Shown piece by piece: positions 36,656 through 45,622 of a stretch of 64,000 nt of DNA. The position numbers and the translations under genes were made by a program. How positions within the stretch are numbered: the first letter of the stretch is position 1; each line of letters opens with the position of its first letter. Location: the NCBI GenBank assembly GCA_021787665.1, contig JAJYLN010000002.1:124001-188000 (forward strand). Reading direction: 5' to 3'. Source of the DNA: a bacterium. GTDB taxonomy: Bacteria > JAMCPX01. Below the pieces are notes generated by a model, which worked only from the letters and a program-made list of their open reading frames with translations, was not told the origin of the DNA and searched no databases.

Positions 36656-38449
36656 ATGAAAGAGGAAAAGACCTATCTGTCATCTGAGAGGGAGTCCTTC
36701 GATCATCTTACCGCGGCGAGGCGGGTCGAGAGGACTGTTTTCTTCTCGACCAACAAGAAAGATTTCGCGTGGATGAGGGAGAACGTTCCCTGCCAGACGG
36801 TGTGTCCTGCGCTGACCAATGTCCCCGGCTATATATATGCAGACTATCAGGATAGGTACGGCAGGTCATACGAGATCAACCGCTATGTCAACATACTACC
36901 CGGCGTACTCGGTAGGATCTGTTCGAGACCGTGTGAGCTCGCGTGCAGACATGGGTGGCCGGGCTTTGGCGAGCCGGTCGCGATATGCCACCTGAAAAGG
37001 GTCGCGAGCGATTTCAAGCCCGAGGGTCACCGCATAGAGGAGTTCATGTTCGGACCTTCGGGAAAGAAGGTCGCAATCATCGGATCCGGTCCTGCCGGAC
37101 TCGGTGCGGCTCACGACCTCGCCATATTCGGCCACAAAGTGACCATATACGAGGCACTCGATCGTCCGGGCGGCATGCTCAGATACGGCATACCCGAGTT
37201 CAGGCTCCCGAGGAGCATCCTCGATGTAGAGATCTCGAATATCCTGAGGCTCGGGGTAGACCTGCATGCAGGGGTCCGCGTGGGCAAAGACATAAAACTC
37301 GAAGAGCTCCTCCGGTCCCATGATGCCGTCCTGCTCGCGGCCGGAACGTACAGGCCGAACAGACTGGGGATAAAAGGCGAGGTGACGGACCACGTCTATT
37401 CCGGACTCGACTTCATGATGGACGTCAATGCCGGCAAGGATATGTTCGTGGGCAGTAAGGTCCTTGTCATAGGAGGCGGGTATACGGCGATGGACTGTGC
37501 GAGGGCCTCCCTGCGACTCGGCGCTAAAAGGGTCATCATAAATATCCTTACTACGGAGGATTACATAACCGTTAACAGGGATGAGCTCAGCGAGGTCAAG
37601 ACCGAGAACGTTGAGATACGGGGGCTCGTCTCAATCGAGCATATCGATCGCTCTGGGGCCGGTCTGGCCGTGAGGTTCAGGAGAAACAGGCTCGGCGGGT
37701 ACGGCGAGAAGGGCGAGAGGCTCGCCGTACCCATAAAAGGGTCAGATTTTACCGACGATACGGAGAGCGTGATTTACGCCATCGGGCAGAGGCCTGAGAC
37801 AGAGTTTATGAAAGACATCGCACCGATTGGGAAAAACGGCATGGTGGAGTTCGACAGGACCAGCTCCGCGACGGGAGTCAGGGGGCTTTTTGTTGCAGGC
37901 GATTTCGGGACCGGCGCCTCCACCGTGATAGAGTCTGTAGCGTCCGGACGCGGGGCTGCATGGTCCATCGACCGGTTCCTGATGGATCGTACCAGGAGGA
38001 AGAAGGTCGTGAGGTTCGAGAAGTATACCGAGCTGCAGAGAGAGCGCGCGTGGGATTTCATCCCGAGACAGACCATGCCTACGTTGCCGGTGAAGGAGCG
38101 CATCGATCAGGCGGAGGTCGAGATGGGTCTCAGCATGACATTCGGCAAAGAGGAGGCAAAGCGGTGCTACCTGTGCTACCTGAAGTTCGAGATAGATGTC
38201 GCGAGGTGCATTTACTGCCGCTACTGCATAGACGTCTGCCCCACGAACTGCATCCACACGACCAAAGACGTCATGACAGAGGAGGATGGACGAGAGGAGC
38301 TGGCAACTACGGAAAACTGGAACGAGGTAAGCGCGATCGTTATTGATAACAACAATTGCATACGGTGCGGGAACTGCAAGAAGGTATGTCCTGTCGAGTG
38401 TATAGATGTCGTGAAAGTCGAACATATAGAGCAGGACGTGGAGGCCTGA
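36656..38449 (+). CDS. GltD-like NAD(P)-linked flavoprotein with N- and C-terminal iron-sulfur motifs
   Basis: A 597-residue protein. The N-terminal region has the cysteine pattern of glutamate-synthase small subunits (CQTVCPALTNVPGY near 46, CSRPCELACRHG near 85). The FAD motif IIGSGPAGLG is near 142 and the NAD(P) motif VIGGGYTAMDCARA near 270. The C-terminus adds two [4Fe-4S] motifs, CIYCRYCIDVCP near 523 and CIRCGNCKKVCP near 570. It should move electrons between NAD(P)H and ferredoxin-type centres. Downstream are a flavoprotein and both catalytic subunits of a 2-oxoacid oxidoreductase, so it is probably their electron-transfer subunit rather than a glutamate synthase. Confidence 0.88.
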   Translation: MKEEKTYLSSERESFDHLTAARRVERTVFFSTNKKDFAWMRENVPCQTVCPALTNVPGYIYADYQDRYGRSYEINRYVNILPGVLGRICSRPCELACRHGWPGFGEPVAICHLKRVASDFKPEGHRIEEFMFGPSGKKVAIIGSGPAGLGAAHDLAIFGHKVTIYEALDRPGGMLRYGIPEFRLPRSILDVEISNILRLGVDLHAGVRVGKDIKLEELLRSHDAVLLAAGTYRPNRLGIKGEVTDHVYSGLDFMMDVNAGKDMFVGSKVLVIGGGYTAMDCARASLRLGAKRVIINILTTEDYITVNRDELSEVKTENVEIRGLVSIEHIDRSGAGLAVRFRRNRLGGYGEKGERLAVPIKGSDFTDDTESVIYAIGQRPETEFMKDIAPIGKNGMVEFDRTSSATGVRGLFVAGDFGTGASTVIESVASGRGAAWSIDRFLMDRTRRKKVVRFEKYTELQRERAWDFIPRQTMPTLPVKERIDQAEVEMGLSMTFGKEEAKRCYLCYLKFEIDVARCIYCRYCIDVCPTNCIHTTKDVMTEEDGREELATTENWNEVSAIVIDNNNCIRCGNCKKVCPVECIDVVKVEHIEQDVEA

Positions 38450-38451
38450 GC

Positions 38452-39486
38452 ATGGCGAAGAAAGCCCTGAAATACGTTATCATCGGCGACGGGCATGCGG
38501 GTAATAGTGCCGCAGAGACATTGAGGAGGGGCAGTCCGGACGCCGATATAGCGATCATATCTGCGAAGCCGACCCACTACTTCGATCACAGCATGCTCGC
38601 ATCTTTCCTTCTGGATAAGAAAGACATAACCTCGTTATACCTTTATCCGTATACATGGTATAAGGAACATACTATCAGGTTGAGGCTCAACCAGACCGTT
38701 ATCAGGGTAGATCCGGGCAAACACGAGCTCATGCTTGCACACAACGAGCGTATGCATTATGACAGGCTCCTTGTTGCGTCCGGAGCAAAACCGAAGCTGC
38801 CTGAGTCCCTGTCGAGGTACAAGGGCTTGCTGACTATGTTTACAGATGCTGTCGATGCAATGAAACTCAGGGAGCGGCTCGGGAAGCTGAAGCACGTCAC
38901 GATGGTCGGAGGAGATTGTATCGGGCTGCATCTCGCTGGTTCTATGCTAAAGCTTGGGAAATCAATTACTTGTATATTAAATGAATATAGTTTCTGGCCT
39001 CTTGAATATGATACATCGGTAAAGGATAAATTGATAGAGGGCCTTAAAAAGAAGCACATCGAGGTACTAGCGGACGATATAACAACGGAGATTGTTAAGG
39101 AAGGAACAGGTCTTACTGTCATGACAAAGAACGGCAAAATCATAAAAACGGACCTTGCTTTCCTGACATCAGGCATGATCCCGAATATAGATTTTCTCGA
39201 TGGAAGCGGGATAGATGTCCAGACCGGCATACTCGTGGATGAATACATGCATACCAGTGCCCAGGACGTTTGGGCCGCAGGAGAATGTGCGACTGTGTAT
39301 TATCCGGAACTAAAGGATTACCGGCAATCGACCGGCGAAGTCAATGCAAAGATGCTCGGAAACATATCTGCGAGGAACATGCTCGATGAAAAAAAGGCCG
39401 TAAGCCTTGCCGAGCCTGGGAAGATCACTATCGGGGGCGAGGATTTTATCACCTATGGGTGGAAAGGGTTCTCCATTGACGTATGA
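38452..39486 (+). CDS. FAD-dependent pyridine nucleotide-disulfide-type oxidoreductase
   Basis: A 344-residue two-dinucleotide-binding flavoprotein. FAD motif VIIGDGHAGNSAA is at 9-21, the second Rossmann motif near 150 is VGGDCIGLHLA, and the C-terminal FAD motif DVWAAGECA is near 272. No redox disulfide is present, as in ferredoxin and rubredoxin reductases or NADH oxidases. It starts two bases after the GltD-like gene and overlaps the fused alpha-gamma gene by 11 bases. The central part (about 38940-39250) is AT-richer than its flanks. The electron partner is unknown. Confidence 0.85.
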   Translation: MAKKALKYVIIGDGHAGNSAAETLRRGSPDADIAIISAKPTHYFDHSMLASFLLDKKDITSLYLYPYTWYKEHTIRLRLNQTVIRVDPGKHELMLAHNERMHYDRLLVASGAKPKLPESLSRYKGLLTMFTDAVDAMKLRERLGKLKHVTMVGGDCIGLHLAGSMLKLGKSITCILNEYSFWPLEYDTSVKDKLIEGLKKKHIEVLADDITTEIVKEGTGLTVMTKNGKIIKTDLAFLTSGMIPNIDFLDGSGIDVQTGILVDEYMHTSAQDVWAAGECATVYYPELKDYRQSTGEVNAKMLGNISARNMLDEKKAVSLAEPGKITIGGEDFITYGWKGFSIDV

Positions 39487-41332
39487 AAAAAGCCTGACAA
39501 TCGAGATATGCGGCAGTTCCGGTGACAGGGCGCTTGCAGCGGGCGAGATACTGATAAAGACCCTGTCTGATATCGGCTACCACGTCATCTCGTTCGATGC
39601 CTACCCTGCAGAGATCCGGGGGTTCGGAAAGACTGTTGCCCACATGAGAGCGGGCAGGGAATTTATGCTCAGCCTGAGCCGCAAGGTCGACATCCTGATA
39701 TCGCTCAGCGACCGATATGCTATCGAGCAGCTCAGGAACTTGAACGATGAAGGGGTGGTACTTTTTGATAACAGGCCGAACAACGTTGTTTATGAAGACC
39801 TCCCCCATGATGCAGATCAGACCGAGGCGCACAGGCTTGGCCCCGGCGTATATACTGAAAAAGAAGGATGGAAGACTCCGACGAAGGACGATGTCAGTAT
39901 TGCAGGGCATCTCGGTCCGGGCATGTATTTGTACGGCATACCGCTATACCAGCTCAGTCAGAAGACGACGAATGAATCCAGGTCTCGGAACATCGTGGTT
40001 CTGGGGGCGGTTGCTGCACTGTTCAACGTACCGGAGAAGGAATTTATCAATAACCTCACCGCAAAGCTCGGGAAAAAAGACAAGAGTATAGAGTCGATCA
40101 TTGCCGCATTCGAAGAAGGTCGCCGGTACGTGATCGAAAACATCGTGAAGCTCGATCCGTACAGCTTCGAGAAGCTCTCCGTTGATAGGAAAAGCTATAG
40201 GCTGATGGACGGGAACAAGGCGGTCGCACAGGCAGCCATCGATATGGGATGCAAGCTGTACGCGGGATATCCCATCACGCCGGCCACGAAGATCATGGAG
40301 ATACTGTCCGATGAGCTGCCCCGGCACGGAGGTGTCGTCGTACAGACCGAGGACGAGATATCCGCGATAGGGCATGTGACCGGGGCGGGGTTTGCCGGCG
40401 TAAGGGCGATGACCGCGACGTCAGGACCGGGCTTCTGTCTCATGACAGAGTTCATCGGGTACAATGTGATGTCCGAGAATCCGATCGTCGTCGTCGATAG
40501 TCAGAGGGGAGGGCCGGCTACCGGGCTTCCGACGAAGACAGAGCAGTCCGACCTCAATCATGCGCTGTTTGCGGGAAACGGCGATACGCCGAGAATCGTC
40601 GTCGCTCCTACGAGCGCCAAGGAATGTTACCAGTGGACAGCCGAGGCTTTCTACCTTGCGGAGAAATACCAGACGCCGGTCATCGTGCTCATGGACCTGT
40701 TCCTGTCGTTGTCGGTGAGGAACGTTTCTCTTGATCCCATCCCGGACTACAAGAAGGGCGGCAATAAATTCCCGACTCAGGAGGACATGAAGCTCTATCT
40801 CCGACAGAAGATAACTGACGACGGCGTATCCCCGCGCGCACTGCCGGGACTGGAAAACGGGTATCAGGCTGTCTCAGGCCTCGAGCAGAACGAGTATGGG
40901 ACCCCGGTCTATGACGAACTTTCGCATACCAGGATGACAGAGAAGAGGTTCAGGAAGATACAGACCGCCCTTGAGAACGATGTCCCGCTGCCCCAGAGGA
41001 TCGGCGTGTCCGGAAGGGTAAAAGTCGGCGTCATATCATGGGGATCCACGACAGGTGCGGTCATGGATGCGCTTGACAGTATTTTGAAACAAGGCAAGAG
41101 CGTGGCTATGCTCAAGGTCATCGTGATAAACCCGCTCAGAGAAAAGGAGATACAGGCGTTCTTTGATGACTGCGAGAAAGTGCTGGTGCCGGAGCTCAAC
41201 TACGAAGGACAGTTCGCAAACTGGCTTTCCATGCATTTTCAGAAGAAGTTATACCGGTATAACAAGGTAGCGGCAAGACCCATCACGCACGACGAGATAG
41301 AGGAAGAGATCAACAGGCTGTTGGAGGAATAG
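39476..41332 (+). CDS. 2-oxoacid:ferredoxin oxidoreductase, fused gamma-alpha subunit
   Basis: About 619 residues. Residues 1-190 are the gamma (CoA-binding) domain, although the usual GEGGQG motif is altered to CGSSGDRALAAGE. From about 235 the alpha subunit follows, with GYPITPATK, QTEDE and TATSGPGF. The fusion contrasts with the separate korA and korC at 1507-4037. The start is uncertain: TTG 39476 follows GGAAAGG, and ATG 39455 lies in frame further up. Substrate not determined: another 2-oxoglutarate, an indolepyruvate-like or branched 2-oxoacid are possible. Confidence 0.9.
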   Translation: MTYEKSLTIEICGSSGDRALAAGEILIKTLSDIGYHVISFDAYPAEIRGFGKTVAHMRAGREFMLSLSRKVDILISLSDRYAIEQLRNLNDEGVVLFDNRPNNVVYEDLPHDADQTEAHRLGPGVYTEKEGWKTPTKDDVSIAGHLGPGMYLYGIPLYQLSQKTTNESRSRNIVVLGAVAALFNVPEKEFINNLTAKLGKKDKSIESIIAAFEEGRRYVIENIVKLDPYSFEKLSVDRKSYRLMDGNKAVAQAAIDMGCKLYAGYPITPATKIMEILSDELPRHGGVVVQTEDEISAIGHVTGAGFAGVRAMTATSGPGFCLMTEFIGYNVMSENPIVVVDSQRGGPATGLPTKTEQSDLNHALFAGNGDTPRIVVAPTSAKECYQWTAEAFYLAEKYQTPVIVLMDLFLSLSVRNVSLDPIPDYKKGGNKFPTQEDMKLYLRQKITDDGVSPRALPGLENGYQAVSGLEQNEYGTPVYDELSHTRMTEKRFRKIQTALENDVPLPQRIGVSGRVKVGVISWGSTTGAVMDALDSILKQGKSVAMLKVIVINPLREKEIQAFFDDCEKVLVPELNYEGQFANWLSMHFQKKLYRYNKVAARPITHDEIEEEINRLLEE

Positions 41333-41335
41333 ATT

Positions 41336-42151
41336 ATGGACCACTATGTAAAACCAGAAGTGTATTATCCGGACGAGGACATCCGGCAGGTCAGGGAGAA
41401 GGGCATCCTCCAGTACAGGTCTGAGCGGCTCCCTACCTGGTGCCCCGGGTGTGGTTATTTTGGCATAGAGACGGCTTTGACCAATGCGCTGAGCAGCCTC
41501 GGCATAATGCCCAAAGACCTGATCATCGTTTCCGGCATCGGCTGTGTAGGCAGGTATCCCTTTTTTGTCAGGGGGTATGGCATGCACACCCTTCACGGCA
41601 GGGCCCTGCCGGTGGCGTCCGGCGCGAAGCTCGCAAGGCAGGAGCTGACCGTCCTCGCTTTGATCGGCGACGGCGACGGACTCGGTATCGGTGCGGGACA
41701 TCTGCCCCATACGATACGGAGGAACCCGGACATCACGTGCGTGCTCTTCGATAATGCGATATATGGCCTCACCAAGGGACAGACGAGTCCCATGACGCCT
41801 CAGCACCAGGTAACCAGGTCGCACCCGCAGGGTAACCCGGACCCCAGGATGAACCCTGTGCTCCTCGCGCTCTCGTATGGCGCGACGTATGTCGCACGCG
41901 GGTTTGCCGGTGCTCCTGATGAGATGCAGAACTTGTACGAAGAGGGCATAAAGCACAAGGGATTCTCTTTTATACATATCATGAGCCCCTGTGTGACGTT
42001 CGACAAGGTCAATTATCTCTACGAGAACCTGCGGAAGTGGGTAAGGCCCCTGCCGCAGGGCTATGACAGCGGCAGCCTTGACCGGGCATTCGATGTCGCC
42101 CGGGGAACGGAGGTATTTACCGGGGTCATTTACAACAAGCCTTTCCTCTGA
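41336..42151 (+). CDS. 2-oxoacid:ferredoxin oxidoreductase, beta subunit
   Basis: A 271-residue thiamine-diphosphate-binding subunit: WCPGCGYFG near 35, SGIGCVGRYP near 65, and GDGDGLGIGAGH with DNAIYGLTKGQ near 117-143. It pairs with the fused gamma-alpha subunit three bases upstream. It ends the operon; the next gene converges 13 bases later. Compared with KorB at 2648 it has a longer N-terminal lead, which supports a separate complex rather than a duplicate. Confidence 0.92.
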   Translation: MDHYVKPEVYYPDEDIRQVREKGILQYRSERLPTWCPGCGYFGIETALTNALSSLGIMPKDLIIVSGIGCVGRYPFFVRGYGMHTLHGRALPVASGAKLARQELTVLALIGDGDGLGIGAGHLPHTIRRNPDITCVLFDNAIYGLTKGQTSPMTPQHQVTRSHPQGNPDPRMNPVLLALSYGATYVARGFAGAPDEMQNLYEEGIKHKGFSFIHIMSPCVTFDKVNYLYENLRKWVRPLPQGYDSGSLDRAFDVARGTEVFTGVIYNKPFL

Positions 42152-42164
42152 TCCGGCCGCGGAC

Positions 42165-43820
42165 TTACTCGTCCATCTGGAAATACTGCTTGAGCCTCTT
42201 TCGTATGGGCTGCGGGATGGGGATATCGAGATCGATCAGCCGTGCCTCGTATTTCCTGAACGACTCAAAGTGCCTCGATGTCCTTATCAGAATATTGATG
42301 ACCTCCCTCATCGAGGCCTCCATCTCTTTCCGATAATGTTCCTTGCTGTCGAGCAGCGCCTCGTAGCTCCGTATGAGGCGGTGGTGGACCGGCCTGCAGA
42401 TGGCCCGGTAGAATATGAACCTGCCGGTCACCGTGGATTGAAAGTTCTGCTCCAGGATAGCCTTTTCGACGTCCTTGAGGTTGATGACGTCCACGATCTC
42501 GACCTGGTACTGGTCGCTGCCGAACTCCCGAAGCAGCCTGCTGAACTCTTCTATCCTGTTTTCTATGGCACGGTCCGCATCGTCGACGGAAGGCCTGTCG
42601 ACATAGTAGACCACGATATCGATGTCCGAGCCCTTTTCGGCCATACCGAAGAGTGTCGAGCCCACCAGATCGAAAGCGATGGGACGTCCCCTGTCCTCCA
42701 TCGTGAGTGCTACCCTCTTCAGGAACTTTATTCGCTCGTTCGTTTCCTTCGACTCGTATTGCCTGAAAAAGTGCTTTACTGCATTGAAAAGCTTTATCTC
42801 CTCGACATGCGAGACCGGGACAGGCTTCGATGGGTGGTCGTGGATGTTCGTCCTGAGGCCGTCGTACCTCGCCTCGTCCAGTACGACTGTCTTCAGCCCT
42901 CCGTTGAAGGGGATGTAGTCCACGATATCGTACGGCCTGTACTCCTCTACGCGTTTGAGGATGACTTTCTGGACGCTCCTGCCCTCAATGGTCACCTTCG
43001 CGTAGTAGCCGCCGTCCATGAACTTGCCCTCTATTGTTTCCACGGTCCCGAAATTCGACGGGTTCACGAAGAACGTTCTGTTCGTGTATTCGCAGCCATA
43101 GTCCTCGTGCACATGGCCGCTCAGTACCAGGAGCGGCGGCACTTCTTCTATGGCCCTTTCCATGCCGGTGCTGCCTATGGAGCCGTAGGAAGATATGCGG
43201 TCGAAATGTCCGTACGGAGGCTGGTGGCAGACAATAATGTCCGGCTTCTCGCGCATGAGGAATTCGAACGGCTCTGAGTAGTCGTTGCTTTCAATGAACC
43301 GCACCATGCCCTCTTCCGGGATGCCCGCGGTCCTCGTGTTTGCGCCGCCATAGCCAGCTATTCTCAGTCCCTCGAACTCGAAGACCTTCTTGTGGATCTG
43401 CCGATGGCCGATCGCGGTACCGGACAGGTCCATGTCATAGTTGCCCGGCAGGACGATGATCGGTGCCTTCTTTACCATCGAGAAGAGGTGCTCCATCTGT
43501 TCGTATTTCTCGTTCATCACATACCGTGCCCTTTCGGAGAGCTTCAGGTATTCCTCGGCCCTGGTTTTGAGATCAACGCGCAGTCCGTCCTTGATAAGCG
43601 TGCGCACATAGTCTTCGATCACCATACCCGGCGCGTCTTTCTGCCTCATCAGGTGGAAGGAGTCCTGCAGCTCGAGGAACCTCATTCCGGTGTTGGGAGA
43701 GTAGAAGGGCGAGTATATCAGATCCCCGCTCACGATGTAGAGGTCCGCGAACGTGACCTCCAGCAGCTTCTCGAGCTGAGCCCGTGCCCCATGAACGTCC
43801 GTTACGTATATGATCTCCAT
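42165..43820 (-). CDS. Metallophosphoesterase fused to a nucleotidyltransferase domain
   Basis: A 551-residue protein. Residues 1-290 are a calcineurin-like phosphoesterase with Asp8 and His10 (DVHG), Asp33 (SGDL), Asn127 (GNYD), His199 (CHQPP) and His236/His238 (GHVH). Residues about 340-480 hold a Pol-beta-type nucleotidyltransferase: Gly387-Ser388 and Asp399/Asp401 (GSDIDI), third acid probably Glu441. The last 70 residues are helical and charged. I know no common family with both activities on one chain. It is divergent from a receiver-DUF4388 gene. The ATG lies seven bases after a perfect TATAAT, without Shine-Dalgarno. Confidence 0.85.
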   Translation of the reverse strand: MEIIYVTDVHGARAQLEKLLEVTFADLYIVSGDLIYSPFYSPNTGMRFLELQDSFHLMRQKDAPGMVIEDYVRTLIKDGLRVDLKTRAEEYLKLSERARYVMNEKYEQMEHLFSMVKKAPIIVLPGNYDMDLSGTAIGHRQIHKKVFEFEGLRIAGYGGANTRTAGIPEEGMVRFIESNDYSEPFEFLMREKPDIIVCHQPPYGHFDRISSYGSIGSTGMERAIEEVPPLLVLSGHVHEDYGCEYTNRTFFVNPSNFGTVETIEGKFMDGGYYAKVTIEGRSVQKVILKRVEEYRPYDIVDYIPFNGGLKTVVLDEARYDGLRTNIHDHPSKPVPVSHVEEIKLFNAVKHFFRQYESKETNERIKFLKRVALTMEDRGRPIAFDLVGSTLFGMAEKGSDIDIVVYYVDRPSVDDADRAIENRIEEFSRLLREFGSDQYQVEIVDVINLKDVEKAILEQNFQSTVTGRFIFYRAICRPVHHRLIRSYEALLDSKEHYRKEMEASMREVINILIRTSRHFESFRKYEARLIDLDIPIPQPIRKRLKQYFQMDE

Positions 43821-43826
43821 GACCTT

Positions 43827-43854
43827 ATTATAGATACATTACTGAATAGTTCAA
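43827..43854 (-). promoter_or_regulatory. Promoter of the phosphoesterase-nucleotidyltransferase gene
   Basis: On the minus strand TTGAAC (43849-43854), 16 bases, TATAAT (43827-43832). The start codon begins at 43820, so the transcript would be leaderless or nearly so. Confidence 0.55.
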
Positions 43855-43931
43855 GCCGCGCCAGAGGTGCCTTCACCGAGCGAGGGTTGACCGCAATGAG
43901 GTAATCATGTATGCTTTTGTTCAGTAATGTA
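43835..43931. repeat. 12-bp inverted pair flanking the divergent promoters
   Basis: TACATTACTGAA (43835-43846) and its exact reverse complement TTCAGTAATGTA (43920-43931), 73 bases apart. Each gene therefore has TTCAGTAATGTA in the same orientation 11 to 14 bases before its start. On the minus side it lies inside the promoter spacer; on the plus side it lies just after the -10 box. This is a good candidate for a shared regulatory site. Confidence 0.55.
43887..43915 (+). promoter_or_regulatory. Promoter of the receiver-DUF4388 gene
   Basis: TTGACC (43887-43892), 17 bases, TATGCT (43910-43915), giving a leader of about 20 bases before ATG 43943. Confidence 0.5.
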
Positions 43932-43942
43932 AAAGATAACAT

Positions 43943-45622
43943 ATGAGAAAGCACCAGCTTTTAATAGTTGCCTGGCTGCCTGATATTACGAGCAGCATCA
44001 ATCAGATACTGAAGGATAATAACTATGTGTCCGACAGTGTATCGACGCCGATAGAGGCCATGAATGCGGTCGGCAAGACGACGTACAAGGTTGTTGTTCT
44101 CGATAGTCTGTTGCCGGGGGTAAACGGGTACCAGCTCGTCAAACGTCTGAGGAACGAGCCCCACGGTGAGCATACGAAGTTCATCGTCCTTATGCGCGAT
44201 CTGCCGAAGGATAAGTATGAAGAGGTAAACAGACGCTGGGGTACCTATGCCCTGTTGAAGAAACCACTGAAATCTGAGGAACTGCTGCGGGTCATTCAGG
44301 ACGCAGAGGCTTGCGATCTGCCGAGCGAAAAATTGGAGATACGAAAGTCGGAGTCGGTAGAGGCTATCCTTTCCGAACTTGCAAGTGGTCTTTGGACCGG
44401 AAAAACGACCTGTTACGGTAAGAACGGTGCCGTAAAGGAGATTTACTGGGACAGGGGCAATCCTGTCTTCGCGATGAGCAGCGATGAGAACGAGAGACTC
44501 GATCTGTGGCTCTTGAGAACGGGGCAGGTGACGGAAAGTGTCATGACGTCAGCCTACGAAATCATGGACAAGCGGAGCATAAGGCTCGAGGACGCTCTCA
44601 TAATGGTGGGAGCCCTCAGCGAAGACAGTCTTGAAGCGGCTGTTTCCGACAACATGATGGCCATGATTGTCGACATGTTTTCATGGGACGGTATGGAGTA
44701 CACAAAGGAAGAAAAAGATGCGGGCACGAAGGTGCTCGCTTCGATAAAGGACCCGTTCCCCATCATCCTGTTCGAGGGCATAAAGAAAAAAACGGACATC
44801 GAGGGCTTGAGGAGCAGATTGGAATCAGAAGGTGAGATCGCGAGCTTCATACCGGACAACATCTTGAAGGTAGAGGACTTCAAATTCCCTCACGCCTATA
44901 ACAGACTCATCAACCTGATCAACGAGAAGAGAACGATAAACGAATTGATCGCCAAGAGCGGCCTGAGCCAGGACGACGCATACCGGTTCCTGTACACGTT
45001 GTTTCTCTTGAAACTTGTAAGGCTGAGCAGACCCGATAAAAAAGAGGCCAGCGCCGTGATCAGTATGCCCACGATACAGAGTGACGCCAGCAAGAAGACC
45101 AGGTTTATGGGTACCCTGCACGATATCTCGATCGTTGAACTCATCCAGATGCTCGAGCTCAACAGGAAGTCCGGCACGCTCCAGATCAACGATGCCAACG
45201 AGATCGGATGGATCCTGTTCAACAGGGGCAGAATCGTGGACGCCTATTACGGAGAACTGACACGACTCACTGCAGTCTACAGGATATTGTTCCTTACCGA
45301 AGGTGAGTTCGAGATAACATTCAAGGACATAGTCGGTGAATCGAGGATAGATACGGATGTTCAGGTATTATTGATGGAAGGACTGAGGATCGTCGACGAG
45401 GTCAAGAGGATTGAGCCGATATTTGGGGGACTCAAGAAGAGCTACATCGTCAATACGTCGCACACGTTCAATACCGAAGAGGAGAAGGAAGAGCTGATGC
45501 GCGTATTCAATGGCAGGAACGATCTCGTCACCTCGGCGTTCATGCTTAACCCGGACCCGCAGATAGGGTTCGACATTATGAGTTCACTGTTAAAAGACAA
45601 CGTGATTAAGGAAGTGAAGTGA
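43943..45622 (+). CDS. Atypical receiver domain protein with two DUF4388 domains
   Basis: A 559-residue soluble protein. Residues 1-120 are a receiver fold with the phosphorylatable Asp54 (VLDSLLPG) and Lys106 (LLKKP). The acidic pair after strand 1 is missing (IVAWLPD in place of a DD pair) and the switch Thr is Met84, so normal phosphorylation is doubtful. A DUF4388 (PATAN) domain covers about 135-260, a winged-helix-like segment about 318-365, and a second DUF4388 about 390-475. Such proteins occur in gliding and delta-proteobacterial signalling. No kinase gene is adjacent. Confidence 0.85.
   Translation: MRKHQLLIVAWLPDITSSINQILKDNNYVSDSVSTPIEAMNAVGKTTYKVVVLDSLLPGVNGYQLVKRLRNEPHGEHTKFIVLMRDLPKDKYEEVNRRWGTYALLKKPLKSEELLRVIQDAEACDLPSEKLEIRKSESVEAILSELASGLWTGKTTCYGKNGAVKEIYWDRGNPVFAMSSDENERLDLWLLRTGQVTESVMTSAYEIMDKRSIRLEDALIMVGALSEDSLEAAVSDNMMAMIVDMFSWDGMEYTKEEKDAGTKVLASIKDPFPIILFEGIKKKTDIEGLRSRLESEGEIASFIPDNILKVEDFKFPHAYNRLINLINEKRTINELIAKSGLSQDDAYRFLYTLFLLKLVRLSRPDKKEASAVISMPTIQSDASKKTRFMGTLHDISIVELIQMLELNRKSGTLQINDANEIGWILFNRGRIVDAYYGELTRLTAVYRILFLTEGEFEITFKDIVGESRIDTDVQVLLMEGLRIVDEVKRIEPIFGGLKKSYIVNTSHTFNTEEEKEELMRVFNGRNDLVTSAFMLNPDPQIGFDIMSSLLKDNVIKEVK

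Noticed and set aside
36656-38449. Annotation as glutamate synthase small subunit
   Set aside because: No large subunit is near; extra C-terminal ferredoxin motifs and the operon with oxidoreductase subunits favour an electron-transfer role.
42063-43277. A 400-codon plus-strand open frame opposite the phosphoesterase-nucleotidyltransferase gene
   Set aside because: The minus-strand frame has complete catalytic motifs; the opposite frame has none and is explained by GC-biased codons.
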